A stretch of 40,566 bases of DNA, taken from positions 1 through 40,566 of the forward strand of contig JANTGS010000018.1 in NCBI GenBank assembly GCA_024762795.1, written 5' to 3'. Each line of letters opens with the position of its first letter. Positions within the stretch are counted from its first letter, which is position 1. Positions 32,268 through 40,207 of this stretch are shown one piece after another. Under the pieces are notes generated by a model that saw only the letters and a program-made list of their open reading frames with translations, did not search any database and was not told the DNA's origin. The translations under genes and the position numbers were made by a program. The stretch comes from Flavobacteriaceae bacterium. Lineage in GTDB: Bacteria; Bacteroidota; Bacteroidia; Flavobacteriales; Flavobacteriaceae.

Positions 32268-32777
32268 ATGTTAAAAAAACTACTAGTGAAAAAAATATTT
32301 CTTATCCTGATCATCTTACCCTTGTTTTCCTTTGGTTTACATAAATATTATATCAGCCTAACCAAGATAGATTACATCAAAGAAAAAGAAGAAGTACAAG
32401 TGACCATGCGCTTTTTTATTGATGATGTTGAAAAAGTACTCAACAAACGATTTAAAAAAGATTTTGAACTAGACACCAAAGATGAACTCGAAAAAACCGA
32501 TACTTTTCTAAATCTATATGTTAAACAAAAATTTAAAATAAAGATCAACGGGGAGGATATAAACTATATTTTTTTAGGAAAAGAATACGATAATGATGTA
32601 ATATATATTTATCTGGATATAACTGATATTAAAACCATTACATCTATTGAAGTAACCAGCAGAATGCTTTATGAAGAATTTCCTGAGCAACAGAATTTCA
32701 TCAAACTCAACATCAACGACAGAAAAAAAACATTTTTATTAAGACAGGATTCTGATAAAGATATGTTAAAGTTTTGA
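32268..32777 (+). CDS. DUF6702-family exported protein
   Basis: A 169-residue protein with an N-terminal hydrophobic segment (8-23) acting as a signal peptide or anchor, followed by the family's HKYYISLTKIDYIKEKEEVQ opening. The centre (FIDDVEKVLNKRF, YVKQKFKIKINGEDI, FLGKEYDNDVIYIYLDI) and end (QQNFIKLNINDRKKTFLL) also fit DUF6702. Function unknown. It sits between the regulatory-like paralogues and the M1 peptidase, an order I recall from other flavobacteria. A short TTTATCG / CGATAAA hairpin overlaps its stop codon. Confidence 0.8.
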   Translation: MLKKLLVKKIFLILIILPLFSFGLHKYYISLTKIDYIKEKEEVQVTMRFFIDDVEKVLNKRFKKDFELDTKDELEKTDTFLNLYVKQKFKIKINGEDINYIFLGKEYDNDVIYIYLDITDIKTITSIEVTSRMLYEEFPEQQNFIKLNINDRKKTFLLRQDSDKDMLKF

Positions 32778-32859
32778 TTTATCGAAAAACGATAAAATAA
32801 TTTTATATATTCGAACACTAATTCATTTAATTAATAAATAATCAATAATTTCATTTTCC

Positions 32860-35139
32860 ATGAAAAAAATAACATTACTTTTTTTAAGTTTCCTACTGAT
32901 TTCTTCCTTAGGATTTGCTCAGCAAAGACCCGAAAAGAAAGAAATGCAGCCCGGACATTACAATATTAGCAAGTTTAAGCAATTAAAAGAAGAATTGCCT
33001 ACGCCAAATGTTTACAGAACTGCTTCGGGGGCTCCCGGACCCAATTATTATCAGCAACAGGCTGATTATAAGATGGATATTATCTTAGATGATAAGAATC
33101 AAAAAATCTCCGGGGAGGAAACCATTACCTATCACAACAATTCACCAAATGATCTTGAATATTTGTGGGTACAGTTAGATCAAAATATCAGAGCTGCCAA
33201 CGCCATTACAAACGACGTAAAAGCTGACGGACCCGGTGTATTTTACAACCCGAGTAAATTTACCCAGAACTTTTTAGGCAAACCTTTTGACGGCGGATTT
33301 AAAATACAGGAAGTAAAAGATATCAATGGCAATAACATCAGTTATACAATCAACAACACTATGATGCGCGTTGATATCCCAAATACTTTAAAATCCGGAG
33401 AAAAAATGAGCTTCAGGATCAAATGGTGGTACAACATTCCCGATTACACCATTGAAAGAGGACGTTCAGGATACGAGCATTTCAAAAAGGATGGTAACAA
33501 TGCCTATATTATTGCTCAGTTCTATCCAAGAATGGCTGTTTATAACGATGTGGAAGGCTGGCAAACCCTTCAATTCCTTGGTCGTGGAGAATTTGCGCTT
33601 CCCTTTGGTAATTTTGAAGTAAATATTACTACTCCTGCTGATCATATTCTGGAAGGAACAGGCCATATACTTAACCGAAAGGAAATGCTTACCAAACAGC
33701 AATGGAAAAGATACGAAAAAGCATTAAAATCGTTTGATAAGCCGGTAATTGTTGCTACTCAGGAAGAAGCTATCGCCAGAGAAAAAGGCTTTTCCAATAA
33801 AACCAAGACTTGGAAAATGAAGGCTGAAAATGTTCGTGACTTTGCATTTGCCACTTCAAGAAAATACATTCTGGATATGCAGGCTGTTAAATTAGGAGGA
33901 AAAGATGTGATGGCCGTTTCCGTTTATCCAAAAGAAGGAAATCCGCTTTGGGAAGAATATTCAACAAAAGTAGTTGTTCATACGCTAAAGAGCTATTCTA
34001 AGCATATGTTCGATTACCCATATCACAAGGCTATTTCGGTAAATGCAAGACAACAGGGAATGGAATACCCTATGATTTGCTGGAATTTTGGCCGGCCAAA
34101 AGAAGACGGCACTTACTCACAAAGAACCAGAAATGGTATGATAGGCGTAATCATTCATGAGGTGGGACATAACTGGTTCCCGATGATCGTAAATTCTGAC
34201 GAACGCCAGTGGGGATGGATGGACGAAGGTCTGAATACTTTTGCTCAGTTACTTACTGAACAGTCTTTCGAACCCGGATTCCCGTCAAGAGCATTTCCAA
34301 GTAACGTAACTGGTTATATGAGTGGTGATCAGAGTAGAATCACTCCAATCATGACACAACATGACAATGTTTTCAACAGTGGTGCTAATGCTTATTCTAA
34401 ACCTGCTGCCGGACTTTATATGCTGCGCGAGGTTATTTTAGGACAGGAGCTTTTTGATAAAGCTTTTAAAACCTATGCAAACCGCTGGAAATTTAAACAT
34501 CCTACCCCTGCTGATTTCTTCAGAACCATGGAAGATGCCTCAGGAACTGACTTGGATTGGTTCTGGAGAGGATGGTTCTATACAACCGACTATAATGATA
34601 TAGGAATTAAGGAAGTAAACAAATATGTAATTACCGACAAACCAACAGCAAGAGCTAAAAGAATGGCTAAAATGTACGGTGTTGATGTTAATCAGTTTTT
34701 ACCTGCCCTCTTCCTTGTAGATCCTGACAGTGATGATTACACCCCAGAAATGGCTAAAAATACCGATCCGTTAAAAGATTTTAAATTTCTGGATGACTTT
34801 TTAAAAGAGAAATATACTCCGGAAGAGTTGAAAACCCTTAAGAATACTAAATATTTCTATGAGATCGTATTTGAAAAACCGGGTGGACTCGTAATGCCGA
34901 TTATTGCTGAGATAGTTTATAAAGACGGAACCAAAGAGCAAAAATATTACCCTGCAGAGATCTGGAGGTTCAATGACAAAGAGATCAAAAAATTATTTGC
35001 CACTGATAAAGAGATCAAAGAGATCAATATCGATCCGAATAAACTAACCGCTGATGTTGACCTGAGTAACAACAGCTGGCCAAAGAAAAAAGAGGACTCT
35101 CAATTCGATCAATATAAAAAGAAGAAAGTTTCTCATTAA
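32860..35139 (+). CDS. Exported M1-family metallopeptidase
   Basis: A 759-residue zinc aminopeptidase-like enzyme. The signal peptide ends GFAQ (about residue 21). The zinc site is HEVGHNWFP with H433, E434 and H437, and the third ligand is E456 in WGWMDEGLNTF, the usual 18-residue spacing of M1. GMEYPMICWN precedes it where aminopeptidase N has GAMEN, so exopeptidase recognition may differ. The N-terminal beta-saddle (KISGEETITYHNNSPNDLEY) is present; the helical C-terminal domain is short. It probably digests peptides in the periplasm or on the surface. A clear terminator follows at 35163. Confidence 0.93.
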   Translation: MKKITLLFLSFLLISSLGFAQQRPEKKEMQPGHYNISKFKQLKEELPTPNVYRTASGAPGPNYYQQQADYKMDIILDDKNQKISGEETITYHNNSPNDLEYLWVQLDQNIRAANAITNDVKADGPGVFYNPSKFTQNFLGKPFDGGFKIQEVKDINGNNISYTINNTMMRVDIPNTLKSGEKMSFRIKWWYNIPDYTIERGRSGYEHFKKDGNNAYIIAQFYPRMAVYNDVEGWQTLQFLGRGEFALPFGNFEVNITTPADHILEGTGHILNRKEMLTKQQWKRYEKALKSFDKPVIVATQEEAIAREKGFSNKTKTWKMKAENVRDFAFATSRKYILDMQAVKLGGKDVMAVSVYPKEGNPLWEEYSTKVVVHTLKSYSKHMFDYPYHKAISVNARQQGMEYPMICWNFGRPKEDGTYSQRTRNGMIGVIIHEVGHNWFPMIVNSDERQWGWMDEGLNTFAQLLTEQSFEPGFPSRAFPSNVTGYMSGDQSRITPIMTQHDNVFNSGANAYSKPAAGLYMLREVILGQELFDKAFKTYANRWKFKHPTPADFFRTMEDASGTDLDWFWRGWFYTTDYNDIGIKEVNKYVITDKPTARAKRMAKMYGVDVNQFLPALFLVDPDSDDYTPEMAKNTDPLKDFKFLDDFLKEKYTPEELKTLKNTKYFYEIVFEKPGGLVMPIIAEIVYKDGTKEQKYYPAEIWRFNDKEIKKLFATDKEIKEINIDPNKLTADVDLSNNSWPKKKEDSQFDQYKKKKVSH

Positions 35140-35162
35140 GAATTAATAATTCTGTCAAAAGG

Positions 35163-35200
35163 AAAACCAAAGCTGTACAATCATGGCTTTGGTTTTTTTT
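35163..35200 (+). terminator. Rho-independent terminator of the M1 peptidase gene
   Basis: A 10-bp stem (AAACCAAAGC / GCTTTGGTTT) with a 12-base loop, followed by a run of T, 24 bases after the stop codon. Confidence 0.88.
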
Positions 35201-35490
35201 ATTGAGTGCAAGTCAACAGGATTCAATATTTCCTAAACCATTGCAAATAGATTTTGCTCATAATTCTAAATAGTTTTGCAACGGCCTTTTCTTCGTTATT
35301 GCACAAAATTGAAAATCCTCAAATACAATTGTATTCTACAGTTTTAATTGATCTTACACCTCGATATCGAATATTTCAGCCTAAGCACGACTTTATGAGC
35401 AGATCCTGTTTTCAAAGCAGAGAAAACAAGGCCATAAGCAAAGCTGAAAGTTTAATAAGATGAAATAGAAATTAGAAACTGATAGCATAA
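35201..35490. other. Gene-free stretch with several complementary segments
   Basis: I find no convincing gene here. A 69-codon plus-strand frame (35254-35463) lacks a start context and has no recognisable fold. There are several complementary pairs: TTGCAAA/TTTTGCAA (35241 and 35274), TGCTCATAA/TTATGAGCA (35255 and 35393), GGCCTT/AAGGCC (35283 and 35428), and a local hairpin TGTTTTC/GAAAACA (35407-35428). The second and third pairs interleave. This could be a structured RNA or a decayed repeat; nothing in it was recognised. Confidence 0.35.
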
Positions 35491-35525
35491 AAAAAGATGG
35501 ATCAAAATCGATCCATCTTTTTATA
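35491..35525. terminator. Bidirectional hairpin terminator beyond the FKBP-type gene
   Basis: An 11-bp stem, AAAGATGGATC / GATCCATCTTT, with an A-tract on one side and a T-tract on the other. It lies about 60 bases past the FKBP-type stop in that gene's direction and also closes the structured stretch on the plus side. Confidence 0.8.
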
Positions 35526-35583
35526 ATATTGTAAAATACCTTCAAATCAGCATATCAGCTCATTTGAAAAAAATCCCTTTTTA

Positions 35584-36417
35584 TCAACTATCTTTATCAA
35601 GATAATCAGGAATTCCATCCTTATCCGTATCATCATTCATCGGATTTCCATCACCGTCAGCATCTTCATTTTTTGTTAATTTACCATCATTATCATCATC
35701 AACATCTTTGTAATCAGGCACTCCGTCAGCATCAGTATCATCATTGCTGAGATCACCATCATTATTGCGGTCTTCATCATTATTCACTACGAGGTCATTA
35801 TCCTGATCAGCCAATACCACTCTACCCAGTTCTATATAAAAATAAAGAGGTGAATTAGCCGGTATTATTGAAGATCCACCCTGACCGTAAGCCATACCTG
35901 AAGGCATAAATATTATACCTTTTCCGGTTTGTTCATATCCAAACGATTCATCTTCATAGACCACCTTGATCCCTTCTTTGTATTTTGGAAAACCATACTG
36001 CCATCCGGCAATCAGTTCCGGAAGATACATCCAAGATTTTGAAGAGGTAAAACTGGAATTGGAATCAAACTTCAGGCTGTCGAGTGTAAATCCTTCATAA
36101 AGAACCTGAATAGAATCATAACGTGTTGGATTTTTACCCACTCCTTCCTGATCAATATAATAATACAATTTATAATTTATATCATTCAACTCCACATCTT
36201 CAATTCCAACCTGAGAATATAAAGGGGTTTCTCCGTTCATAATCGTATCAACTCTTTTATCTTCATTGATAAAATGTGATTGCAGGAAATTCACCAACTC
36301 TTCATCGTCTTTCAATGCCTGCTCTGCGGGATCAAATGTGTCCTTTTTCTCATCATCACTGCTGCAAGAAAAAACAACTAAACCCAAAAATAAAACCGCT
36401 AATAATTTCAACTTCAT
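35584..36417 (-). CDS. FKBP-type prolyl isomerase lipoprotein with calcium-binding-type repeats
   Basis: A 277-residue lipoprotein. I start at ATG 36417 so that MKLKLLAVLFLGLVVFSC gives a normal lipobox with C18; an in-frame ATG at 36441 adds eight residues. The FKBP domain covers about 85-205: DSIQVLYEGF, ELIAGWQYGF, GIIFMPSGMAYGQGG, IIPANSPLYFYIELGRV. The last ~70 residues are Asp-rich repeats of thrombospondin type 3 kind (NDGDLSNDDTDADGVPDY, DTDKDGIPDYLDKDS), which usually bind Ca2+. It resembles GldI-type lipoprotein isomerases in plan but has the repeat tail, so I do not call it GldI. Confidence 0.88.
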   Translation of the reverse strand: MKLKLLAVLFLGLVVFSCSSDDEKKDTFDPAEQALKDDEELVNFLQSHFINEDKRVDTIMNGETPLYSQVGIEDVELNDINYKLYYYIDQEGVGKNPTRYDSIQVLYEGFTLDSLKFDSNSSFTSSKSWMYLPELIAGWQYGFPKYKEGIKVVYEDESFGYEQTGKGIIFMPSGMAYGQGGSSIIPANSPLYFYIELGRVVLADQDNDLVVNNDEDRNNDGDLSNDDTDADGVPDYKDVDDDNDGKLTKNEDADGDGNPMNDDTDKDGIPDYLDKDS

Positions 36418-36590
36418 ACTTAAAAATATTTTGATGCGCAATTTACGATTTTATCTCCGATAAGCGTAATTAAAAATAATTTTAACAAAGCCTTAAGTAT
36501 TTAGCAGTAAATCACATCATTTTCAAATATAAATCATTGATATTCAGATGATAAAATATTATATTCTCTAAAACCTTTTTAAAGTTAAAA

Positions 36591-38126
36591 CTATTTTATC
36601 ATAGCCTTTTTATCAAGATCTTTTAATTTAGGACTCATTGCATCAAAATCTACAATAAGCCTATATACATTCGGAATCTTATCTTTTAAGCGGTCTAAAG
36701 TATCATCTGATATATTTTTTCTACTAAAAGGCACCACCTTTACATATTCACGGGTCTCCCCTGCTTTTCTGCCATATTTGTAAGCATAGGTAAATTTACC
36801 ATCTTCTTTGATCTCTGCTCCGGGATTATCTTTATTGGCCACACTGATATAGAATTCACTGTTCTTAATGTTTCCGGAAGGATTAAATAATTTTTCCTTT
36901 TGCAGATATTCGTAAAGCTCTTTGGCAGTATTAACCGAAGGATCGATCAGGATCACATCTTTGATCATAAATTTACGGTAAATATAATTACCGCTTTTAT
37001 CTTTGTAATTGTACAGATCGGCGAAGGCCTTTTTAAACTCATTTAACAGAAAAGGGAAATGTGTACACCCCAGAATTACCGATTTTAACTGATTTTTTGT
37101 TCCCGAATTTCTGATCGTTTCCATCAAGGAAACTACATGATACCGAACATAGTTCTCCGTATCATTGATCTGCATTACGGAGCAATCATCCACATTTGCG
37201 TTATCACAAAGCATTTTACCCTTACTAAAATCGAAATTATAAATATCGAGCAAATCTTTATTGATCTTAACCTGATTTGACAAACCGGGTCCTTTATAAT
37301 TATCTCTCGGCTTTATCAGATTCTTATCGTAGTAATCCGGATCCTCATCAACAGCCCCTGCAATACCAACCCCACCTTGCTGAAAGGATTCAATATTTCC
37401 GGTAAATCCCTGCTCTTTTTTTATCCGGTTGAGTGTGTTTATATAGCCTTTTGAGGCTACTGTTCCTGCAGTGGCAAGAATCCCCACAATTCCATCTTCA
37501 TCCTTTTTGAAATGTTCCAAAGCTCCGCGAACTCCCGCATCGATCACTCCAATTACCTTTATACCTGCTCCTGCTTCCCGGATAAAGTCTTCAATATCCT
37601 TTTTCCCATAAGCAGTTGCCGTATTACAGGCAATCACAATGGCCTTAACCGGTTTTTTATCGGTTTCATAGGTAGAATCATTGTAATTCTGATAATATTT
37701 GTTCGACATCAAAAACTGGGCATCTTTGATCACGTGTTCTTTCAACAAGGCCACATTATTTTCATGGGAATAATTTCCGTAAGGCATATTGGCCTGATCC
37801 GCCAGATAGATAAACGATTCTTTATTAAAATCGATCTCACCGTCGCTTCCTTCATTCTGACTGGAATTTGAAAACTGATCAAAGTTTACAATGGCATCAA
37901 ATACCGTTAAACCTCCGGTTCCAGAATCGAAAATACCAACAGGCAACTGATTCCTTTCTTTGGGATACTTTTTAAAATCAATATAATAAAAGCTGTTGTG
38001 ATCATTGAGTATGGTTGACTGTATAGTTTTATTTGCTCTAACTTCTTTTTTAGAGTTATTTTCAGGATTTTCTTTACAGGAAATGATCAGAAATGCGATC
38101 AGTACAAAAGTGAAATTTTTTTTCAT
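36591..38126 (-). CDS. Exported glutamate racemase-like lipoprotein
   Basis: A 511-residue protein with a lipobox (FLIISC, C17), so probably anchored in the periplasm or outer membrane. From residue ~60 it is a MurI-type racemase: D67 in VGIFDSGTGGLTV, C167 in VIACNTATAYG and C354 in LGCTHFPFLL, which are the acid/base residues of the Asp/Glu racemase family. It is almost twice the length of cytosolic MurI (~265): there are insertions after the first motif, around 250-310 and in the C-terminal ~110 residues. Ordinary MurI makes D-Glu for peptidoglycan in the cytosol, so the extracytoplasmic location is odd. Its substrate is unknown; it may interconvert free or released D/L-Glu or Asp. Confidence 0.85.
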   Translation of the reverse strand: MKKNFTFVLIAFLIISCKENPENNSKKEVRANKTIQSTILNDHNSFYYIDFKKYPKERNQLPVGIFDSGTGGLTVFDAIVNFDQFSNSSQNEGSDGEIDFNKESFIYLADQANMPYGNYSHENNVALLKEHVIKDAQFLMSNKYYQNYNDSTYETDKKPVKAIVIACNTATAYGKKDIEDFIREAGAGIKVIGVIDAGVRGALEHFKKDEDGIVGILATAGTVASKGYINTLNRIKKEQGFTGNIESFQQGGVGIAGAVDEDPDYYDKNLIKPRDNYKGPGLSNQVKINKDLLDIYNFDFSKGKMLCDNANVDDCSVMQINDTENYVRYHVVSLMETIRNSGTKNQLKSVILGCTHFPFLLNEFKKAFADLYNYKDKSGNYIYRKFMIKDVILIDPSVNTAKELYEYLQKEKLFNPSGNIKNSEFYISVANKDNPGAEIKEDGKFTYAYKYGRKAGETREYVKVVPFSRKNISDDTLDRLKDKIPNVYRLIVDFDAMSPKLKDLDKKAMIK

Positions 38127-38261
38127 CAGAATTAGGCTTTAGGAGCTCAAATGTATAACAATTAATGAACCGGTAAAAGTATAAATATCAATTTTACAGG
38201 TCTTCGTTTTACAGATCATCATAAAAGTGGTAATTTTAAACATTATTTCAAACACCATGAT

Positions 38262-39377
38262 ATGATCATTAAAGATATTACAAATCTTATAGAAGATATT
38301 GCTCCACTGTCTAATGCAGAAGGTTTTGACAATGTAGGATTGCTTACCGGGAATTACCAAACCGAGGTTACAGGAGTGCTTGTAACCCTGGATACCCTGG
38401 AAGCAACGGTAAATGAAGCCATAGAAAAAAAATGCAATCTTATAGTCAGCTTTCACCCTATTATTTTCAGCGGATTAAAAAAGATCAATGGAAACACTTA
38501 TGTTGAAAGAGTCATCATCAAAGCTATAAAAAATGATATTGCCATTTATGCGATGCATACAGCACTGGACAACTCATTTCTGGGTGTTTCGGCAAAAATG
38601 GCTGAGATCCTCGGATTGGAAGACTTGCAGGTTTTAATCCCCAAAAAAGGGATCATTAAAAAACTAACTACATATGTTCCTCATAAAGATGCGGAAAACC
38701 TTAGAAAAGAACTTTTCAAAGCCGGTGCCGGAAATATCGGTAATTATGATCATTGCAGCTTTAACCTGAAAGGGGAAGGAACCTATAGGGGAAATGAGCA
38801 ATCGAATCCTGTAATTGGTAAAAAAGGAAAAGATCATCAAGAACCTGAAACCTTAATCAGTGTGATCTTTGAAAATTATCTTGAAGGCAGAATTCTAAAG
38901 ACACTTAATAAATACCACCCTTATGAAGAAGTAGCGTATGAAATCGTTAGTCTTGACAATGCGCATCAACAGGTTGGTATGGGAATGACCGGTTTTCTTC
39001 CTGTAGAGGCAGAACCCCTGGATTTTTTCAACCAACTTAAAGAAAAATTTAATTTAAAGTGTATCAGGTATTCTGAGATCAAAGGTAAAAAAATCAAGAA
39101 AGTAGCTGTTTTGGGAGGATCGGGAAGTTTTGCTATTTCAAATGCGATCAGTGCAAATGCCGATCTATATATTACTGCCGATTTAAAATATCACGACTTT
39201 TTTAAGGCAGAAAATAAGATAATTCTTGCAGATATAGGACATTATGAGAGTGAACAGTTTACAAAAAACCTTTTAGTGGATTATCTTACAAAAAAATTCA
39301 CTAATTTTGCAGCTGCCTTGCCGGCAGGCAGGATTATTTTATCAAATTACAATACAAATCCAATCAATTATTATTAA
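38262..39377 (+). CDS. Nif3-like dinuclear metal-centre protein
   Basis: A 371-residue cytosolic protein of the Nif3/YbgI family (often labelled GTP cyclohydrolase 1 type 2), a toroidal hexamer with two metals per subunit. Metal ligands visible are FHPIIF (usually HHP), MHTALDN and, near the end, IGHYESE. The start DNVGLLTGNY is typical. Residues about 130-240 are the inserted PII/CutA-like domain found in the long members of the family. Its role is not established. The next gene begins two bases after its stop, a pairing with the coiled-coil zinc-ribbon family that is frequent in Bacteroidota as I recall. Confidence 0.92.
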   Translation: MIIKDITNLIEDIAPLSNAEGFDNVGLLTGNYQTEVTGVLVTLDTLEATVNEAIEKKCNLIVSFHPIIFSGLKKINGNTYVERVIIKAIKNDIAIYAMHTALDNSFLGVSAKMAEILGLEDLQVLIPKKGIIKKLTTYVPHKDAENLRKELFKAGAGNIGNYDHCSFNLKGEGTYRGNEQSNPVIGKKGKDHQEPETLISVIFENYLEGRILKTLNKYHPYEEVAYEIVSLDNAHQQVGMGMTGFLPVEAEPLDFFNQLKEKFNLKCIRYSEIKGKKIKKVAVLGGSGSFAISNAISANADLYITADLKYHDFFKAENKIILADIGHYESEQFTKNLLVDYLTKKFTNFAAALPAGRIILSNYNTNPINYY

Positions 39378-39379
39378 AA

Positions 39380-40153
39380 ATGGCAAAGACAAAAGAAGTT
39401 ACCGTTGAAGAAAAACTCAGAGCCTTATACGATTTGCAACTAATCGACTCAAGAATAGATGAGATTAAAATGATGAGAGGTGAATTACCTCTGGAAGTAA
39501 AGGATCTTGAAGATGAAATTGAAGGTTTACAAACCAGATTGAACAATTTCAATACTGATATAGAAAATCTGGAAACCAGTATTGCCAATAAGAAAAACAG
39601 TATTGAAGATTCAAAATCACTTGCCAAGAAATATAAAGAACAACAAAAGAATGTTCGTAACAATCGTGAATTTGATTCCTTAACCAAAGAAATTGAATAT
39701 CAGGATCTTGAAATCCAACTTGCTGAAAAAAGAATTGGAGAATACGAAGTGAAGATCGAACAGAAAAAAGAGATCATTGCTGCAGCAAAAGAAAGGATCA
39801 AAGAAAAAGAAAATCATTTAAAGCATAAAAAAGATGAATTGGATGATATCCTTGAAGAAACTGCCAAGGAAGAAGAGCTTTTAAAGAAAAAATCTGTTGA
39901 ATTCAGTAAACTGATCGACGAAAGATTATTCAATGCCTATAAAAAAATTCGCTCTAATGTTAGAAATGGCCTTGCAGTAGTTTCTATTGAACGTGGAGCT
40001 TCCGGAGGTTCGTTCTTTACCATTCCACCACAACGTCAGGTTGAGATTGCTACACGAAAAAAGATCATTACTGATGAGCACAGCGGAAGAATACTTGTAG
40101 ATTTAGAACTTGCAGCAGAAGAAAAAGAGAAAATGCAAAAGTTCTTTTCTTAA
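39380..40153 (+). CDS. Coiled-coil protein of the C4 zinc-ribbon family, cysteines lost
   Basis: A 257-residue protein. Residues ~10-180 form long Glu/Lys-rich coiled coils, followed by the family's C-terminal block: IERGASGGSFFTIPPQRQ and ITDEHSGRILVD. In typical members the same block reads CGGC...IPPQ...C..CGRIL and holds a zinc. Here every ligand position is Ser, Asp or Ser, and the protein contains no cysteine, so no zinc ribbon can form. The fold may persist without metal. Function of the family is unclear. It is translationally close to the Nif3-like gene and ends before a terminator. Confidence 0.88.
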   Translation: MAKTKEVTVEEKLRALYDLQLIDSRIDEIKMMRGELPLEVKDLEDEIEGLQTRLNNFNTDIENLETSIANKKNSIEDSKSLAKKYKEQQKNVRNNREFDSLTKEIEYQDLEIQLAEKRIGEYEVKIEQKKEIIAAAKERIKEKENHLKHKKDELDDILEETAKEEELLKKKSVEFSKLIDERLFNAYKKIRSNVRNGLAVVSIERGASGGSFFTIPPQRQVEIATRKKIITDEHSGRILVDLELAAEEKEKMQKFFS

Positions 40154-40171
40154 AGAATATAAAATATTTAC

Positions 40172-40204
40172 AAAGGTCCATCAGTTTTGATGGCCTTTTT
40201 TTTT
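40172..40204 (+). terminator. Rho-independent terminator after the coiled-coil gene
   Basis: Stem AAGG-CCATCA / TGATGGCCTT with one bulged T and a GTTT loop, followed by a long run of T, 18 bases after the stop. Confidence 0.85.
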
Positions 40205-40207
40205 GCC

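Noticed and set aside
32778-32859. TTTATCG / CGATAAA hairpin as an M1 peptidase operator
   Set aside because: Only 7 bp, overlaps the previous stop and lies away from any good promoter match; more likely a weak 3' hairpin.
35254-35463. 69-codon frame in the gap after the M1 peptidase
   Set aside because: Starts at a non-ATG codon, no promoter, no recognisable domain; the base-pairing pattern of the region is better support for a non-coding role.
35641-35830. Short repeated GAT/ATC-rich segments resembling tandem DNA repeats
   Set aside because: They are the coding sequence of Asp-rich protein repeats in the FKBP-type lipoprotein.
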